64,000 bases of DNA from Streptomyces qaidamensis (GCF_001611795.1 NZ_CP015098.1:8928001-8992000); one strand, 5' to 3'; shown: positions 52,463 through 61,233, counted from the stretch's first letter. The notes: generated from the sequence alone by a model not told the origin. Translations and numbers: made by a program.

Positions 52463-52498
52463 GTTTCCTATTGAGCAACTGAACTCTCTATGTGCAAC
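52463..52498 (-). promoter_or_regulatory. Paired IclR-type operators before sdaA
   Basis: GTTTCCTATTGAGCAAC (52463) and AACTCTCTATGTGCAAC (52482) are 17-mers 19 bp apart. On the minus strand TTGACA at 52528-52523 and AAGGCT at 52504-52499 with an 18-bp spacer abut the pair. Confidence 0.75.
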
Positions 52499-52689
52499 AG
52501 CCTTTCTCGCGGGTTCAGGTGTTGTCAAGACGGCGGCGGACCTCGATCAGGGCGCTGTCGTGCGCTGTCCGGCGGCGGGGCGCCGTGCCCTGCGGTGATC
52601 GCCTGGTCAGACATCGGGCGCGCGGTGTCGACGCCGGGGCCAGGTCGGGCCCGGCGCATGCGGCCGCGATCCCAGAGCTGCATCATCAC

Positions 52690-53235
52690 CGGCTCCTGGG
52701 CCGGGTTCGATCTGGTGGTACCGCCGCGACGGTGCTCTGCCCGGACTGGGTGTTTTTCCGGCTCCTGATCGCCGCCCTGCTCCTGCCGCTCCGGGTGCGG
52801 CTGTGTGTCCGCACCCTCAGCCCGGCCCGCGGCCGTGCTGTCGCGGAGGCGGAGCCGTCCCCGGTGGCGCCTACGGCTCTGGCGGTGGCGGTGGGCGTGG
52901 TGGGAGGTGTCTACGGCATCGGCGGCGGATCCCTCCTCGGACCGATCCTCGCCGCCCGGGGCCTGCCCATGACGCGGGTGGCCCCGGCTGCACTCGCGGC
53001 GACGTTCGCCACGTGTGTCGTCGGCGCCGTTGTGTATGCGCTGCTCTCCCTGACCAGCGTTGGCGATGTCGTACCCGACCGGTGGCTCGGGCTCGCCTGC
53101 GGACCGGGCGGCCTGGTAGGCGGCTCCATCGGCACCCGCCTGCAGCCCTGCCTGCCGGAGACGGGCCTGCGCCTCCTCCTCGGCGGCCTGGCTGCAGGCC
53201 TGGGCACCCTCTACGCCGTGCAGGCCCTGGCTTGA
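52690..53235 (+). pseudogene. TauE/SafE-type permease, C-terminal part
   Basis: From about FFRLLIAALLLPL the frame matches the second half of TauE/SafE membrane permeases (sulfite or organosulfonate exporters). It has the repeat-like VVGGVYGIGGGSLLGPILAARG segment and four or so helices to TLYAVQALA. The first half is not recognisable upstream in any frame. A GTG at 52732 could start a 167-residue protein, but it lacks a ribosome site. I regard it as a 5'-truncated relic. Confidence 0.55.
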
Positions 53236-53278
53236 GGCGCCGAGTCCGCCGCGGCGCGTTCGAGGGCCGGGCGCACTG

Positions 53279-53974
53279 TCAGTTGTCGGTGCCCTCGGGC
53301 TGGGCTTCGGCCTCGGACGCAGCCGCCGATTCCGCGGCAGGGGCGGTGTAGAAGACGGACCTGCCCTGCTTGGAGCGCTCGGCCTGGCTCTTGGCCACGA
53401 GTCCTTCGAGCGTGACGCGCACGACCTTGGCCGCGATGCCGCGGTGGGGGTGGGCCTCGCCGAGCGCGGTGGAGATCTCGGCCGCGGAGCGTGGTTCCTT
53501 CTGCTCGGCGAGATGGCGGCGGATGAGCTCGACCAGGGTGGGCTCGGGTGCCTTGGGGCTGTCCGCCGTCTTGGCCGCGGGCTTCTTGACTGCGGGCTTC
53601 TTTGCTGCGGACTTCGCGGCTGCGGGCTTACCGGCCGCCGGCTTCTTGGCTGCCTTCTTCGCCGGCGTGGCGGTGGACTTGGGTGCCTTCTGCTTCTCGC
53701 CGGCCGCCGGACCGGTCTTCTTCCCACGCGGGGAAGGCAGCACGGCACTCTCGGACTCGGCTGCGGACCCGTTCGGCGGCGTGGTGAAGCCGAGGGCCTG
53801 CTGCATGCTCTTCAGCACGTCGTGGTCGTGCTGAAGAGCGGCGAGCTGCTCCTTCAGGGTGGTGATTTCCGCACCGATACGTTCTTGCTCCTTGACGTTC
53901 GCTTCGAGATCGCCGGTCACCTGGGCGATGTACTGCGATGCCAGTTCGGTGGCGGGAATCTTTGTCTCGGGCAT
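53279..53974 (-). CDS. Coiled-coil, Lys/Ala-rich, winged-helix-like protein
   Basis: The 231-residue protein has three parts. An N-terminal coiled coil (about residues 15-60, IAQVTGDLEANVKEQERIG and the following heptads) leads into a basic tail-like centre with PAKKAAKKPAAGKPAAAKSA repeats (about 90-145), as in histone H1 or HupS. The C-terminal segment (LVELIRRHLAEQKEPRSAAE onward) looks like a winged helix. I infer DNA binding, perhaps a nucleoid-associated or regulatory role. The ATG at 53974 has AAAGG 8 nt upstream. It stands alone. Confidence 0.8.
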   Translation of the reverse strand: MPETKIPATELASQYIAQVTGDLEANVKEQERIGAEITTLKEQLAALQHDHDVLKSMQQALGFTTPPNGSAAESESAVLPSPRGKKTGPAAGEKQKAPKSTATPAKKAAKKPAAGKPAAAKSAAKKPAVKKPAAKTADSPKAPEPTLVELIRRHLAEQKEPRSAAEISTALGEAHPHRGIAAKVVRVTLEGLVAKSQAERSKQGRSVFYTAPAAESAAASEAEAQPEGTDN

Positions 53975-54244
53975 GGCACTGACCTTTCCTCGGCGTCGAA
54001 GGCATGCTGCGGGTGATGCCTGTCCCAGGGCGGGCTTCGGCGGCCCGGTGGGGGAGTTGTATGTCCCGCAGGCTGCCCTGGTGAGAGATGGTACGGACAT
54101 GCGGGGCCAGTTGTTCCCGCTGAATGGTGTCCTCTTTCCCGGCGCCGGCCTCACGACTGCGACCTTCGGCGTCAACGGACAGAGCACAGAGCAGAGTTGG
54201 CCGACTCGGAATCGGCACTCAGGAGTTCGGCTTGCTCTGTAAGG

Positions 54245-54682
54245 CCGCAGATCCTGTATGTCGTCCAGCAGGTCGCCGCCGGCCGCGAGTCCGTCGGCCC
54301 CTGGACGTGGCCGACGGGCGGCGACGGTCTGCCGTCGCTCCTCTTCACCGGCAGCTACCCGGCCCTGACCCGGATCCCCTTCGTCGTGGCCGGTATGGCG
54401 GTCGCCGCCTCGACCTCGCTGCCACCGCCGTACACATACGCCTGGCGATCACCGGCGCAGCCTGGCCGTCCTCGGTTACGGCGGCTCCTTCCTGGCCCTG
54501 CACCTGCTCCCCGGCGCGCTGAACACCCTCGGAGACGGTCCTGGCCGGCTGCCTCACCGCCATGGACGCCTTCCCCCCTCGCCGTGACCGTCCTCGCCAC
54601 GCTCTGGTGCCGCTCCTTGCGGCCCAGCCCTCTGGACTGGCTGGTGACCAAGGCGACCAAGCCCGCCGAACTGATCCGCTGA
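54245..54682 (+). pseudogene. DUF418 membrane protein remnant, frameshifted
   Basis: Pieces in three frames match the C-terminal half of DUF418-type membrane proteins: SLLFTGSYPALTRIPFVVAG, then DLAATAVHIRLAITGAA, then VLGYGGSFLALHLLPGALNT, then SPLDWLVTKATKPAELI at the end. The shifts occur near 54410 and 54470. The N-terminal half is absent. It is a decayed gene or contains base-calling errors. Confidence 0.6.
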
Positions 54683-54849
54683 ACCCTCTTCCAGGGGACG
54701 TGGGCCCCGCACGAACACGGGCCCCATGGGCGCGAGGCAAGGCGGAGGAGGCCAGAAGGATCGAACTCGACGGCTGCCGGTCAGCTGCCTTGCCCCCCCA
54801 CGGTGACGCTCTGCGTGCCCTGGACCGCGCGCTCAGCGCCTACTTCATG

Positions 54850-56655
54850 TCACCAATGGGGGCTGCCCACCAGGTAGGCGATGCCCGCGAGGACGGCCAG
54901 GATCAGCGCAGGGATCGCCAGCCCTTTCGCGATCGAGGTCAGCGTGCGCGTACTGCCCGCCGCCTGCCGCGTGTAGTGCTCCCGCCGTGTTCCGAGGTCG
55001 TGCCGGGCGACCGCGCCGACCACCAGCGCCACCGCACCGGTGATCAGACACACGATGAGAGGCGTGAGCACTCCGTGCTCGCGGACGTTGTCCTCGACGT
55101 TGCCGTACACCCCTGCATCGCCCCGTTCCATGAGGGCGGCAACCGCCCTCTGCATGGCCAGTACGAGTGTGCCGAAGGCTGCGACGGCCAGGGCGAGTGC
55201 GGCACCGGCAAGGGCGGGGGCCCGTCTGTCCGTTCGCTGGGCGGGTGTAGTGGTCAGGGGCGGCGTCTTGGGACGGGACGGGATACGCCGGGGGTCGATG
55301 ACCACCGTCTCGCGCTTGCCGTCCGTTCCATGTGGCGGCGTTGTGGGGTCGCTCGCTGGACCCGGTTCAGGCTCGGTGGGCCCGGTCCCATGCGCCGGCG
55401 CCACCTCCGCTTCGACATGGATCACCGACTCGTCGGCCACACCCTTCAGCACGATGTCACCCGACAGGCGTCCCTCTTTGGCCGTGTCGACGTGGACCTC
55501 CAGGCCGCTGCCGGTCGGGTCGACCCGCAGCCACGACTGTTTGGGCTGGGCCACGCAATGTCGGGCCAGCGGCGGGCCGTGCATGGTCACGGCTTGCTTG
55601 TGAGGGGTGGAACCCTTCGGTATCACGCCGAAGTCCAGGTGGTCCGGGGATGGTGCCAGTCGGATCTTGCCCAGGGCGTCGGACGCCATGACGGCGATCT
55701 GCTGGATGTCGTTGCGCGCGACCTCCTCCAGGTGCTGACGCGCCCCTTCCGCCACGGGCAGCTCCGTGTGCTGCAGTCGTTTCTGCAACTCCAGCACGGC
55801 ACCCTGCCGGGTCAGGAACTCTTCGCTGTTCAGGGCAGACCGCAGGGAGGGCGGCGAGGGGACGGCAACGATCTTGATGCGGCCGCGCCGGCTGTGCGCC
55901 AGATGCAGCTCCCCGTGCAGCTCCGCCGCCTTCTTCGGCGTCTGATGGGGATTCTGCTCCCGCACCTGTCTGTAGACATACTCATACAGATCGTCGAGGG
56001 AGACCTTGCCGTCCGCGTCGAGGTCGGCCTCGCCGGTCTCCAGGCCCTCGACCACTGCGTGGGTGAACACCGAAGGCTGCGGAGCGGAGGAGTCGTCGGC
56101 GAGTTGGCTGCCCTCGAATGCGTACTCCATGGAGTCGGACGCGGTGATGACCGCCCAGCCCCGCCCGCTGACCGGCTCGTCCTTCGCGAAGGACTCGAGG
56201 ACGTTGACGTCTCCGGATGCGCGCACGGAGGACGAGCCCCGGGAGAAGGCCCCGCCGTAGCAGCAGTCGAGGAACAGCACGGTGCGGCCCGCCCGCGTGA
56301 CGGACAGGCAACTGCGGACGAACTGGGAGGGGACCGCCGTGGCGGCCAGCAGCGGGGGCTCGGTGTCGCTCGCGGCGAAGTACAGCTCGCCCGACTCGCT
56401 CTTGAGGCCGTGGCAGGAGAAGTGCAGCAGGAGCGTATCGGCGCGGCGGCGGTCGTTGAAGAAGCCCTGGATGCGCCGGCGCATGACGTCCGCCGACGCG
56501 TTGTGCACGACCTCCACCTCGAAGTCGCCGATCTGCGGGTCGTGCAGCACCTTCTCAAGGGCCGCGGCGTCCTGGGCAGGCGCCCTGAGCTTCTTGAGCC
56601 CCTGGTCGGTGTACCGGTCGTTGGCGATGATCAGCGCGTGTCTGGAATCCGTCAT
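54850..56655 (-). CDS. Membrane-anchored caspase-like peptidase (C14)
   Basis: This 601-residue protein starts with a caspase domain (ALIIANDRYTDQGLKKLRAP). The catalytic His is in LLLHFSCHGLKS (about residue 81) and Cys in VLFLDCCYGGAF (about 129). A helical region (about 255-320), an Ig/ASH-like beta domain (LDFGVIPKGSTPHKQAVTM) and a proline-rich linker follow. Three C-terminal membrane helices end at the terminus. The ATG at 56655 overlaps the EACC1-like gene stop (ATGA). It is probably a regulated suicide effector held at the membrane; its trigger and target are unknown. Confidence 0.85.
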   Translation of the reverse strand: MTDSRHALIIANDRYTDQGLKKLRAPAQDAAALEKVLHDPQIGDFEVEVVHNASADVMRRRIQGFFNDRRRADTLLLHFSCHGLKSESGELYFAASDTEPPLLAATAVPSQFVRSCLSVTRAGRTVLFLDCCYGGAFSRGSSSVRASGDVNVLESFAKDEPVSGRGWAVITASDSMEYAFEGSQLADDSSAPQPSVFTHAVVEGLETGEADLDADGKVSLDDLYEYVYRQVREQNPHQTPKKAAELHGELHLAHSRRGRIKIVAVPSPPSLRSALNSEEFLTRQGAVLELQKRLQHTELPVAEGARQHLEEVARNDIQQIAVMASDALGKIRLAPSPDHLDFGVIPKGSTPHKQAVTMHGPPLARHCVAQPKQSWLRVDPTGSGLEVHVDTAKEGRLSGDIVLKGVADESVIHVEAEVAPAHGTGPTEPEPGPASDPTTPPHGTDGKRETVVIDPRRIPSRPKTPPLTTTPAQRTDRRAPALAGAALALAVAAFGTLVLAMQRAVAALMERGDAGVYGNVEDNVREHGVLTPLIVCLITGAVALVVGAVARHDLGTRREHYTRQAAGSTRTLTSIAKGLAIPALILAVLAGIAYLVGSPHW

Positions 56656-57044
56656 GGCTCGGCTCCAGCCGGGGAATGGCGCTGGACGAAGATCTCGAAC
56701 GCCTTGGCGACCTGGTCGTCGCTCGCCTCGGACACCTCCAGGACGTCGTCGCCCATCCGCAGGTGCAAGGACGGGTGCGTGTCATGGCGACGGCCCAACC
56801 ACGACCGGATGACGGTCATCACCTGATTCAGGGCGGTGGCCGAGCTGCCCAGAGTCACCAGCAGGGCACCGATCTGAGTGATGTCCACGGCCCGGGCTCC
56901 GGGAGGGACCTCCCCGCCGGGGAGTGTCGTTACGTCGTCCACGTCGAGATCGAGCAACTCCTCACGCAGGTAGCCGGTCAGCTCGGCGACGCGTTCTGCT
57001 TCCGCGTCCTCCTCGGTGAGGAGGATCTGCAGTTCGTTCTCCAC
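56652..57044 (-). CDS. EACC1-like effector-associated protein
   Basis: The 130-residue product resembles Effector-Associated Constant Component 1: an acidic N-terminus (LLTEEDAEAERVAELTGYLR), the VDDVTTLPGGEVPPGARAVD segment and a hydrophobic helix (ITQIGALLVTLGSSATALNQV). A C-terminal strand-helix follows (LHLRMGDDVLEVSEAS). In published analyses of bacterial conflict systems such small proteins accompany caspases and other effectors. The GTG at 57044 follows GGGG by 8 nt. Its stop overlaps the caspase start by 4 bp, so the two are made together. Confidence 0.75.
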   Translation of the reverse strand: MENELQILLTEEDAEAERVAELTGYLREELLDLDVDDVTTLPGGEVPPGARAVDITQIGALLVTLGSSATALNQVMTVIRSWLGRRHDTHPSLHLRMGDDVLEVSEASDDQVAKAFEIFVQRHSPAGAEP

Positions 57045-57486
57045 CGTGTCAGCCCCTTCGTTCGTGCTCTTCGGGGCGGCGCAGAGTTCGAGGTATCGGT
57101 GGGCTCTACGTCAGTATCTACAGTTTCCGCTGCTCAGAGCCGGGTGGCAAGTGGCCCACGACGGAATGAATTTCACGGTTCAACCGTAAGATTTCGTCTT
57201 CAACTTGGCACGGCTCACCGTCGGCGAGGTTCTGTCGGCGAAGCGGCGCGCCGGGAGGCGGGGCCATGCCGCGGGACGGACCGATAAACCGCATTCCACC
57301 GATTGTCACTGCTTCGAGGTAAGCATCTCGTCTCCCCGGTGGTTGCGGCCCGTCCAGCGGCTAGCTTTCTGCAGGTGGACGGATCGCCGTGATCCTTCCC
57401 GCCCCGTTGCCCACTCCTCCCTGTCTCCCGGTCGGCGCACCCTTGTGCGCCGGACGCCCCGTCGTGCAAGGAGAGACTCCCTCCCG
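57045..57486. other. Divergent region caspase system / encapsulin operon
   Basis: This 442-bp gap has no convincing gene. It holds a 13-bp perfect inverted repeat ACGGTTCAACCGT at 57175-57187 that could be an operator for either side. The sequence from about 57080 to 57200 is noticeably richer in A and T than its flanks, as expected for promoters. GGAGAG precedes the encapsulin start. Confidence 0.45.
57175..57187. promoter_or_regulatory. Inverted repeat, possible operator
   Basis: ACGGTT-C-AACCGT is a perfect 6-bp-arm palindrome in the AT-richer part of the divergent region. No regulator gene adjoins, so the binding protein is unknown. Confidence 0.35.
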
Positions 57487-58902
57487 ATGACCGTCGACAG
57501 CATCCCGGAAACCCGGACCGCACCCGACGCGGCGCAGCAGTCGCTGAGCACCGCCGCCGCCCGCAACCTCGCCACCACCACCAAGTCCGCACCGCAGATG
57601 CAGGAGATCACCTCCCGCTGGCTGCTGCGGATGCTGCCCTGGGTCGAGGCCGAGGGAGGCGCCTACCGGGTCAACCGGCGGTTGCGCCACACCCTCGGCG
57701 ACGGGCGCATCGAGTTCGTCCAGGAGGGCGCAACGGTCCGGGTGATCCCCAGGGAACTCGGTGAACTGGCCCTGCTGCGCGGGTTCGAGGACACCGACGT
57801 CCTCACCGCACTCGCCGGCCGCTGCACGCAGCGGGACTTCGCGGCGGGTGACGTCCTCGTCGAGCGTGGCAGCCCCGCCGACCGGATCCACCTGATCGCC
57901 CACGGCCGGGTCAGCCGGACCTCCGCGGGCAAGTACGGCGGAGAGATCGCCATCGCGGTCCTCGCGGACGGCGACCATTTCGGTGAGGACGCCCTGCTGG
58001 ACTCCGACGCCCGTCACGACAGCACGGTCACCGCCGAGACCTCCGGCACCCTCCTCACGCTCTCCCGATCCGACTTCGCCGCAGTGCAGGACTCGGCGCC
58101 CGCCCTCCGGGCCCATGTCGAAGCGTTCAGCTCCCGCTCACGACTGCGGCAGAACAAGCACGGCGAGGCCGAGATCGCCCTGTCGGCCGGCCACGTCGGC
58201 GAGGCCGAACTGCCGGGCACCTTCGTCGACTACGAACAGCAGCCGCGCGAGTACGAACTCTCCGTCGCGCAGACCGTACTGAGGATCCACACCCGGGTCG
58301 CCGACCTCTACAACGGTCCGATGAACCAGAGCGAGGAGCAACTCCGGCTCACCGTCGAGGCCTTGCGGGAGCGCCAGGAACACGAGCTCATCAACAACCG
58401 TGAGTTCGGGCTGCTGCACAACGCCGACTTCAAGCAGCGCATCCAGCCCCGTTCCGGCCCGCCCACACCGGACGACATGGACGATCTGCTCTGCCGCAGG
58501 CGCGGCACCAAAATGTTCCTCGCCCACCCCAGGACCATCGCCGCCATCGGACGGGGCTTCAACGCCTGCGGTCTCTACCCCGACCACGTCGACCTCGGCG
58601 GACAATCCGTGCCCGCCTGGCGCGGGGTCCCCATCCTGCCCTGCAACAAGATCCCGATCAGCAAGGAGCAGACCAGCTCCATCATCGCGATGCGCACGGG
58701 CGAGAAGAACCAGGGCGTCATCGGTCTGCGGCGGACCGGACTGCCGGACGAGTACGAACCGGGGCTCTCGGTGCGGTTCATGGGCATCAACGAACAGGCG
58801 ATCAACTCCTACCTCGTCAGCACCTACTACTCCGCCGCGGTGCTCCTCCCCGACGCCCTCGGCGTGATGGAGAACGTGCAGATCGCCTCCAGGCCGCGCT
58901 GA
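57487..58902 (+). CDS. Family 2B encapsulin shell protein with cNMP-binding insert
   Basis: The 471-residue protein matches family 2B encapsulins, HK97-fold shell proteins that carry an inserted cyclic-nucleotide-binding-like domain. That insert is at about residues 95-215 (LRGFEDTDVLTALAGRC to GDHFGEDALLDSDA). The HK97 parts flank it, with FNACGLYPDHVDLGGQSVPAW and YSAAVLLPDALGVMENVQI near the end. It self-assembles into a compartment. The ATG at 57487 follows GGAGAG. The next gene, a 2-methylisoborneol synthase with a long disordered N-terminus, is the expected cargo. Confidence 0.9.
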   Translation: MTVDSIPETRTAPDAAQQSLSTAAARNLATTTKSAPQMQEITSRWLLRMLPWVEAEGGAYRVNRRLRHTLGDGRIEFVQEGATVRVIPRELGELALLRGFEDTDVLTALAGRCTQRDFAAGDVLVERGSPADRIHLIAHGRVSRTSAGKYGGEIAIAVLADGDHFGEDALLDSDARHDSTVTAETSGTLLTLSRSDFAAVQDSAPALRAHVEAFSSRSRLRQNKHGEAEIALSAGHVGEAELPGTFVDYEQQPREYELSVAQTVLRIHTRVADLYNGPMNQSEEQLRLTVEALRERQEHELINNREFGLLHNADFKQRIQPRSGPPTPDDMDDLLCRRRGTKMFLAHPRTIAAIGRGFNACGLYPDHVDLGGQSVPAWRGVPILPCNKIPISKEQTSSIIAMRTGEKNQGVIGLRRTGLPDEYEPGLSVRFMGINEQAINSYLVSTYYSAAVLLPDALGVMENVQIASRPR

Positions 58903-58980
58903 AGCCCCTGAGCCGTGCAGGGTCCACGCCTCACACCCCCGCACGACGGAGCCCCACCCCACCGCAGCAAGGAGCTGCCG

Positions 58981-60324
58981 ATGCCCGACTCCGGGCCCCT
59001 CGGATCATCCCCGCCCGAACAGCGGCCGACGCCGCCCACTGCCGTACCGGATGCCCCCATCGCCGTACCGGACGCCCCCGCGCCGGTGGTACCAGGCCCT
59101 CCGGCCAGGCCGACCGCGCGGCACTTTCTCGCCGCACTGCATCCGCCGGTCACGATCCCCGACCCGCCACCGCCCCCGGCGGCCGCCCCCGTACCGGACA
59201 CGCCCGACGCGGCCGGGGCCGGCTCCGCGCTCCAGCGGATCCTGCGCGGACCCACCGGGCCGGGCACGGTCTCGCTCTCCGTGGCCGAGAGGTTCCAACC
59301 CCCGCTCCCGGATCCGGAGCCCCCGGCCCCCGTCCCGCCCGCCGAGGGGCGAGCCGTCCCCGGCCTCTACTACCACCCCGTCCCGGAACCCGACCCCGTA
59401 CGCGTCGAGGAGGTGAGCCGCCGGATCAAGCACTGGGCCGAGGACGAGGTCCAGCTCTACCCCGAGGAATGGGAGAAGCAGTTCGACGGATTCTCCGTCG
59501 GCCGCTACATGGTCGCCTGCCATCCCGACGCCCCGACGGTCGACCACCTGATGCTCGCCACACGGCTGATGGTCGCGGAGAACGCGGTGGACGACTGTTA
59601 CTGCGAGGACCACGGCGGGTCACCCGTCGGTCTCGGCGGGCGCCTCCTCCTCGCGCACACGGCGATCGACCACTTCCACACGACCGCGGAGTACGCGCCG
59701 GCCTGGCTGGAGTCGCTCGGGTCGGACGCCCCGCGCCGGGCGTACCGCAGCGCGATGGACTACTTCGTCCGCGCGGCCACGCCCTCCCAGTCCGACCGCT
59801 ACCGGCACGACATGGCCCGGCTGCACCTGGGCTACCTCGCCGAGGCCGCCTGGGCGCAGACCGGTCATGTCCCGGAGGTGTGGGAGTACCTGGCGATGCG
59901 TCAGTTCAACAACTTCCGTCCCTGCCCCACGATCACCGACACCGTCGGCGGTTACGAACTGCCCGCGGACCTGCACGCCCGGCCGGACATGCAACGGGTC
60001 ATCGCCCTCGCCGGCAACGCGACCACCATCGTCAACGACCTCTACTCGTACACCAAGGAACTCAACAGCCCGGGCCGCCACCTGAACCTGCCGGTGGTGA
60101 TCGCGGAACGGGAGCAACGGTCCGAGCGCGACGCCTATCTGAAGGCCGTCGAGGTCCACAACGAACTCCAGCACGCCTTCGAGGCCGCCGCGGCAGACCT
60201 CGCGGCGGACTGCCCCCTGCCCCCCGTGCTGCGCTTCCTCAAGGGCGTGGCCGCCTGGGTCGACGGCAACCACGACTGGCACCGCACCAACACCTACCGC
60301 TACAGCCTGCCCGACTTCTGGTAA
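58981..60324 (+). CDS. 2-Methylisoborneol synthase (terpene cyclase)
   Basis: This 447-residue terpene cyclase turns 2-methyl-GPP into the earthy odorant 2-methylisoborneol. The acidic metal motif is ENAVDDCYCED (about residues 201-211) and the NSE motif is NDLYSYTKE (about 353-361). The first 110 residues are Pro/Ala-rich and probably disordered, with short conserved patches that could serve as encapsulin-targeting signals. The ATG at 58981 has AAGGAG 6 nt upstream. It sits between the shell gene and the methyltransferase that makes its substrate. Confidence 0.93.
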   Translation: MPDSGPLGSSPPEQRPTPPTAVPDAPIAVPDAPAPVVPGPPARPTARHFLAALHPPVTIPDPPPPPAAAPVPDTPDAAGAGSALQRILRGPTGPGTVSLSVAERFQPPLPDPEPPAPVPPAEGRAVPGLYYHPVPEPDPVRVEEVSRRIKHWAEDEVQLYPEEWEKQFDGFSVGRYMVACHPDAPTVDHLMLATRLMVAENAVDDCYCEDHGGSPVGLGGRLLLAHTAIDHFHTTAEYAPAWLESLGSDAPRRAYRSAMDYFVRAATPSQSDRYRHDMARLHLGYLAEAAWAQTGHVPEVWEYLAMRQFNNFRPCPTITDTVGGYELPADLHARPDMQRVIALAGNATTIVNDLYSYTKELNSPGRHLNLPVVIAEREQRSERDAYLKAVEVHNELQHAFEAAAADLAADCPLPPVLRFLKGVAAWVDGNHDWHRTNTYRYSLPDFW

Positions 60325-60339
60325 AGAACGGACCTTTCT

Positions 60340-61227
60340 GTGACCACTGAAATGACGACGGAAACGACCACCACCGCCTCCGTGAAGATCCCGGCCCCGG
60401 CGACGCCGTACCAGGGGGACATCGCCCGCTACTGGAACAACGAGGCACGGCCGGTCAATCTCCGCCTCGGTGACGTGGACGGGCTCTACCACCACCACTA
60501 CGGCATCGGCGAGGTGGACCAGGCCGCGCTCGGCGACCCGGCCCACAGCGAGTACGAGAAGAAGCTCATCGCCGAGCTGCACCGGCTGGAGTCGGCACAG
60601 GCCGAGGTCCTCCTGAACCACCTCGGCCCCATCGGGCCCGGCGACACCCTCGTCGACGCCGGCTGCGGGCGCGGCGGCTCCATGGTCATGGCCCACCGAC
60701 GCTTCGGCTGCAAGGTCGAGGGCGTCACCCTCTCCGCGACCCAGGCCGACTTCGGCAACAGGCGGGCACGGGAACTACGGATCGAGGACCACGTCCGCTC
60801 CCGCGTGTGCAACATGCTCGACACACCCTTCGAGAAGGGCAGCATCGCCGCTTCGTGGAACAACGAGTCGAGCATGTACGTCGACCTCGGCGACCTGTTC
60901 GCCGAGCACTCCCGCTTCCTGCGAGTGGGCGGCCGCTACGTGACGATCACCGGCTGCTGGAACCCCCGCTACGGCCAGCCGTCGAAGTGGGTCTCCCAGA
61001 TCAACGCCCACTTCGAGTGCAACATCCACTCCCGCCGCGAATATCTGCGCGCCATGGCCGACAACCGGCTCGTGCCGCAGGCCGTCGTCGACCTCACGCC
61101 GGACACCCTGCCCTACTGGGAGTTGCGGGCCACGTCCTCGCTGGTCACCGGGATCGAGAAGGCGTTCATCGAGTCCTACCGGGACGGCTCCTTCCAGTAC
61201 GTCCTGATCGCGGCCGACCGCGTCTGA
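60340..61227 (+). CDS. Geranyl diphosphate 2-C-methyltransferase
   Basis: The 295-residue SAM-dependent methyltransferase has motif I LVDAGCGRGGSMVMAHRRFG and the conserved NNESSMYVDLGDLFAEHSRF and WNPRYGQPSKWVSQINAHF segments of GPP C-methyltransferases. It makes 2-methyl-GPP, the substrate of the preceding cyclase. The GTG at 60340 is only 15 bp after the cyclase stop; an ATG at 60352 is a less likely start. It ends the operon and is followed by a hairpin at 61234. Confidence 0.93.
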   Translation: MTTEMTTETTTTASVKIPAPATPYQGDIARYWNNEARPVNLRLGDVDGLYHHHYGIGEVDQAALGDPAHSEYEKKLIAELHRLESAQAEVLLNHLGPIGPGDTLVDAGCGRGGSMVMAHRRFGCKVEGVTLSATQADFGNRRARELRIEDHVRSRVCNMLDTPFEKGSIAASWNNESSMYVDLGDLFAEHSRFLRVGGRYVTITGCWNPRYGQPSKWVSQINAHFECNIHSRREYLRAMADNRLVPQAVVDLTPDTLPYWELRATSSLVTGIEKAFIESYRDGSFQYVLIAADRV

Positions 61228-61233
61228 CCCGGC

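Noticed and set aside
52492..52690. Start of a TauE/SafE gene at 52492
   Set aside because: The first 75 codons are arginine-rich and overlap the sdaA promoter and operators. They do not resemble a TauE/SafE N-terminus.
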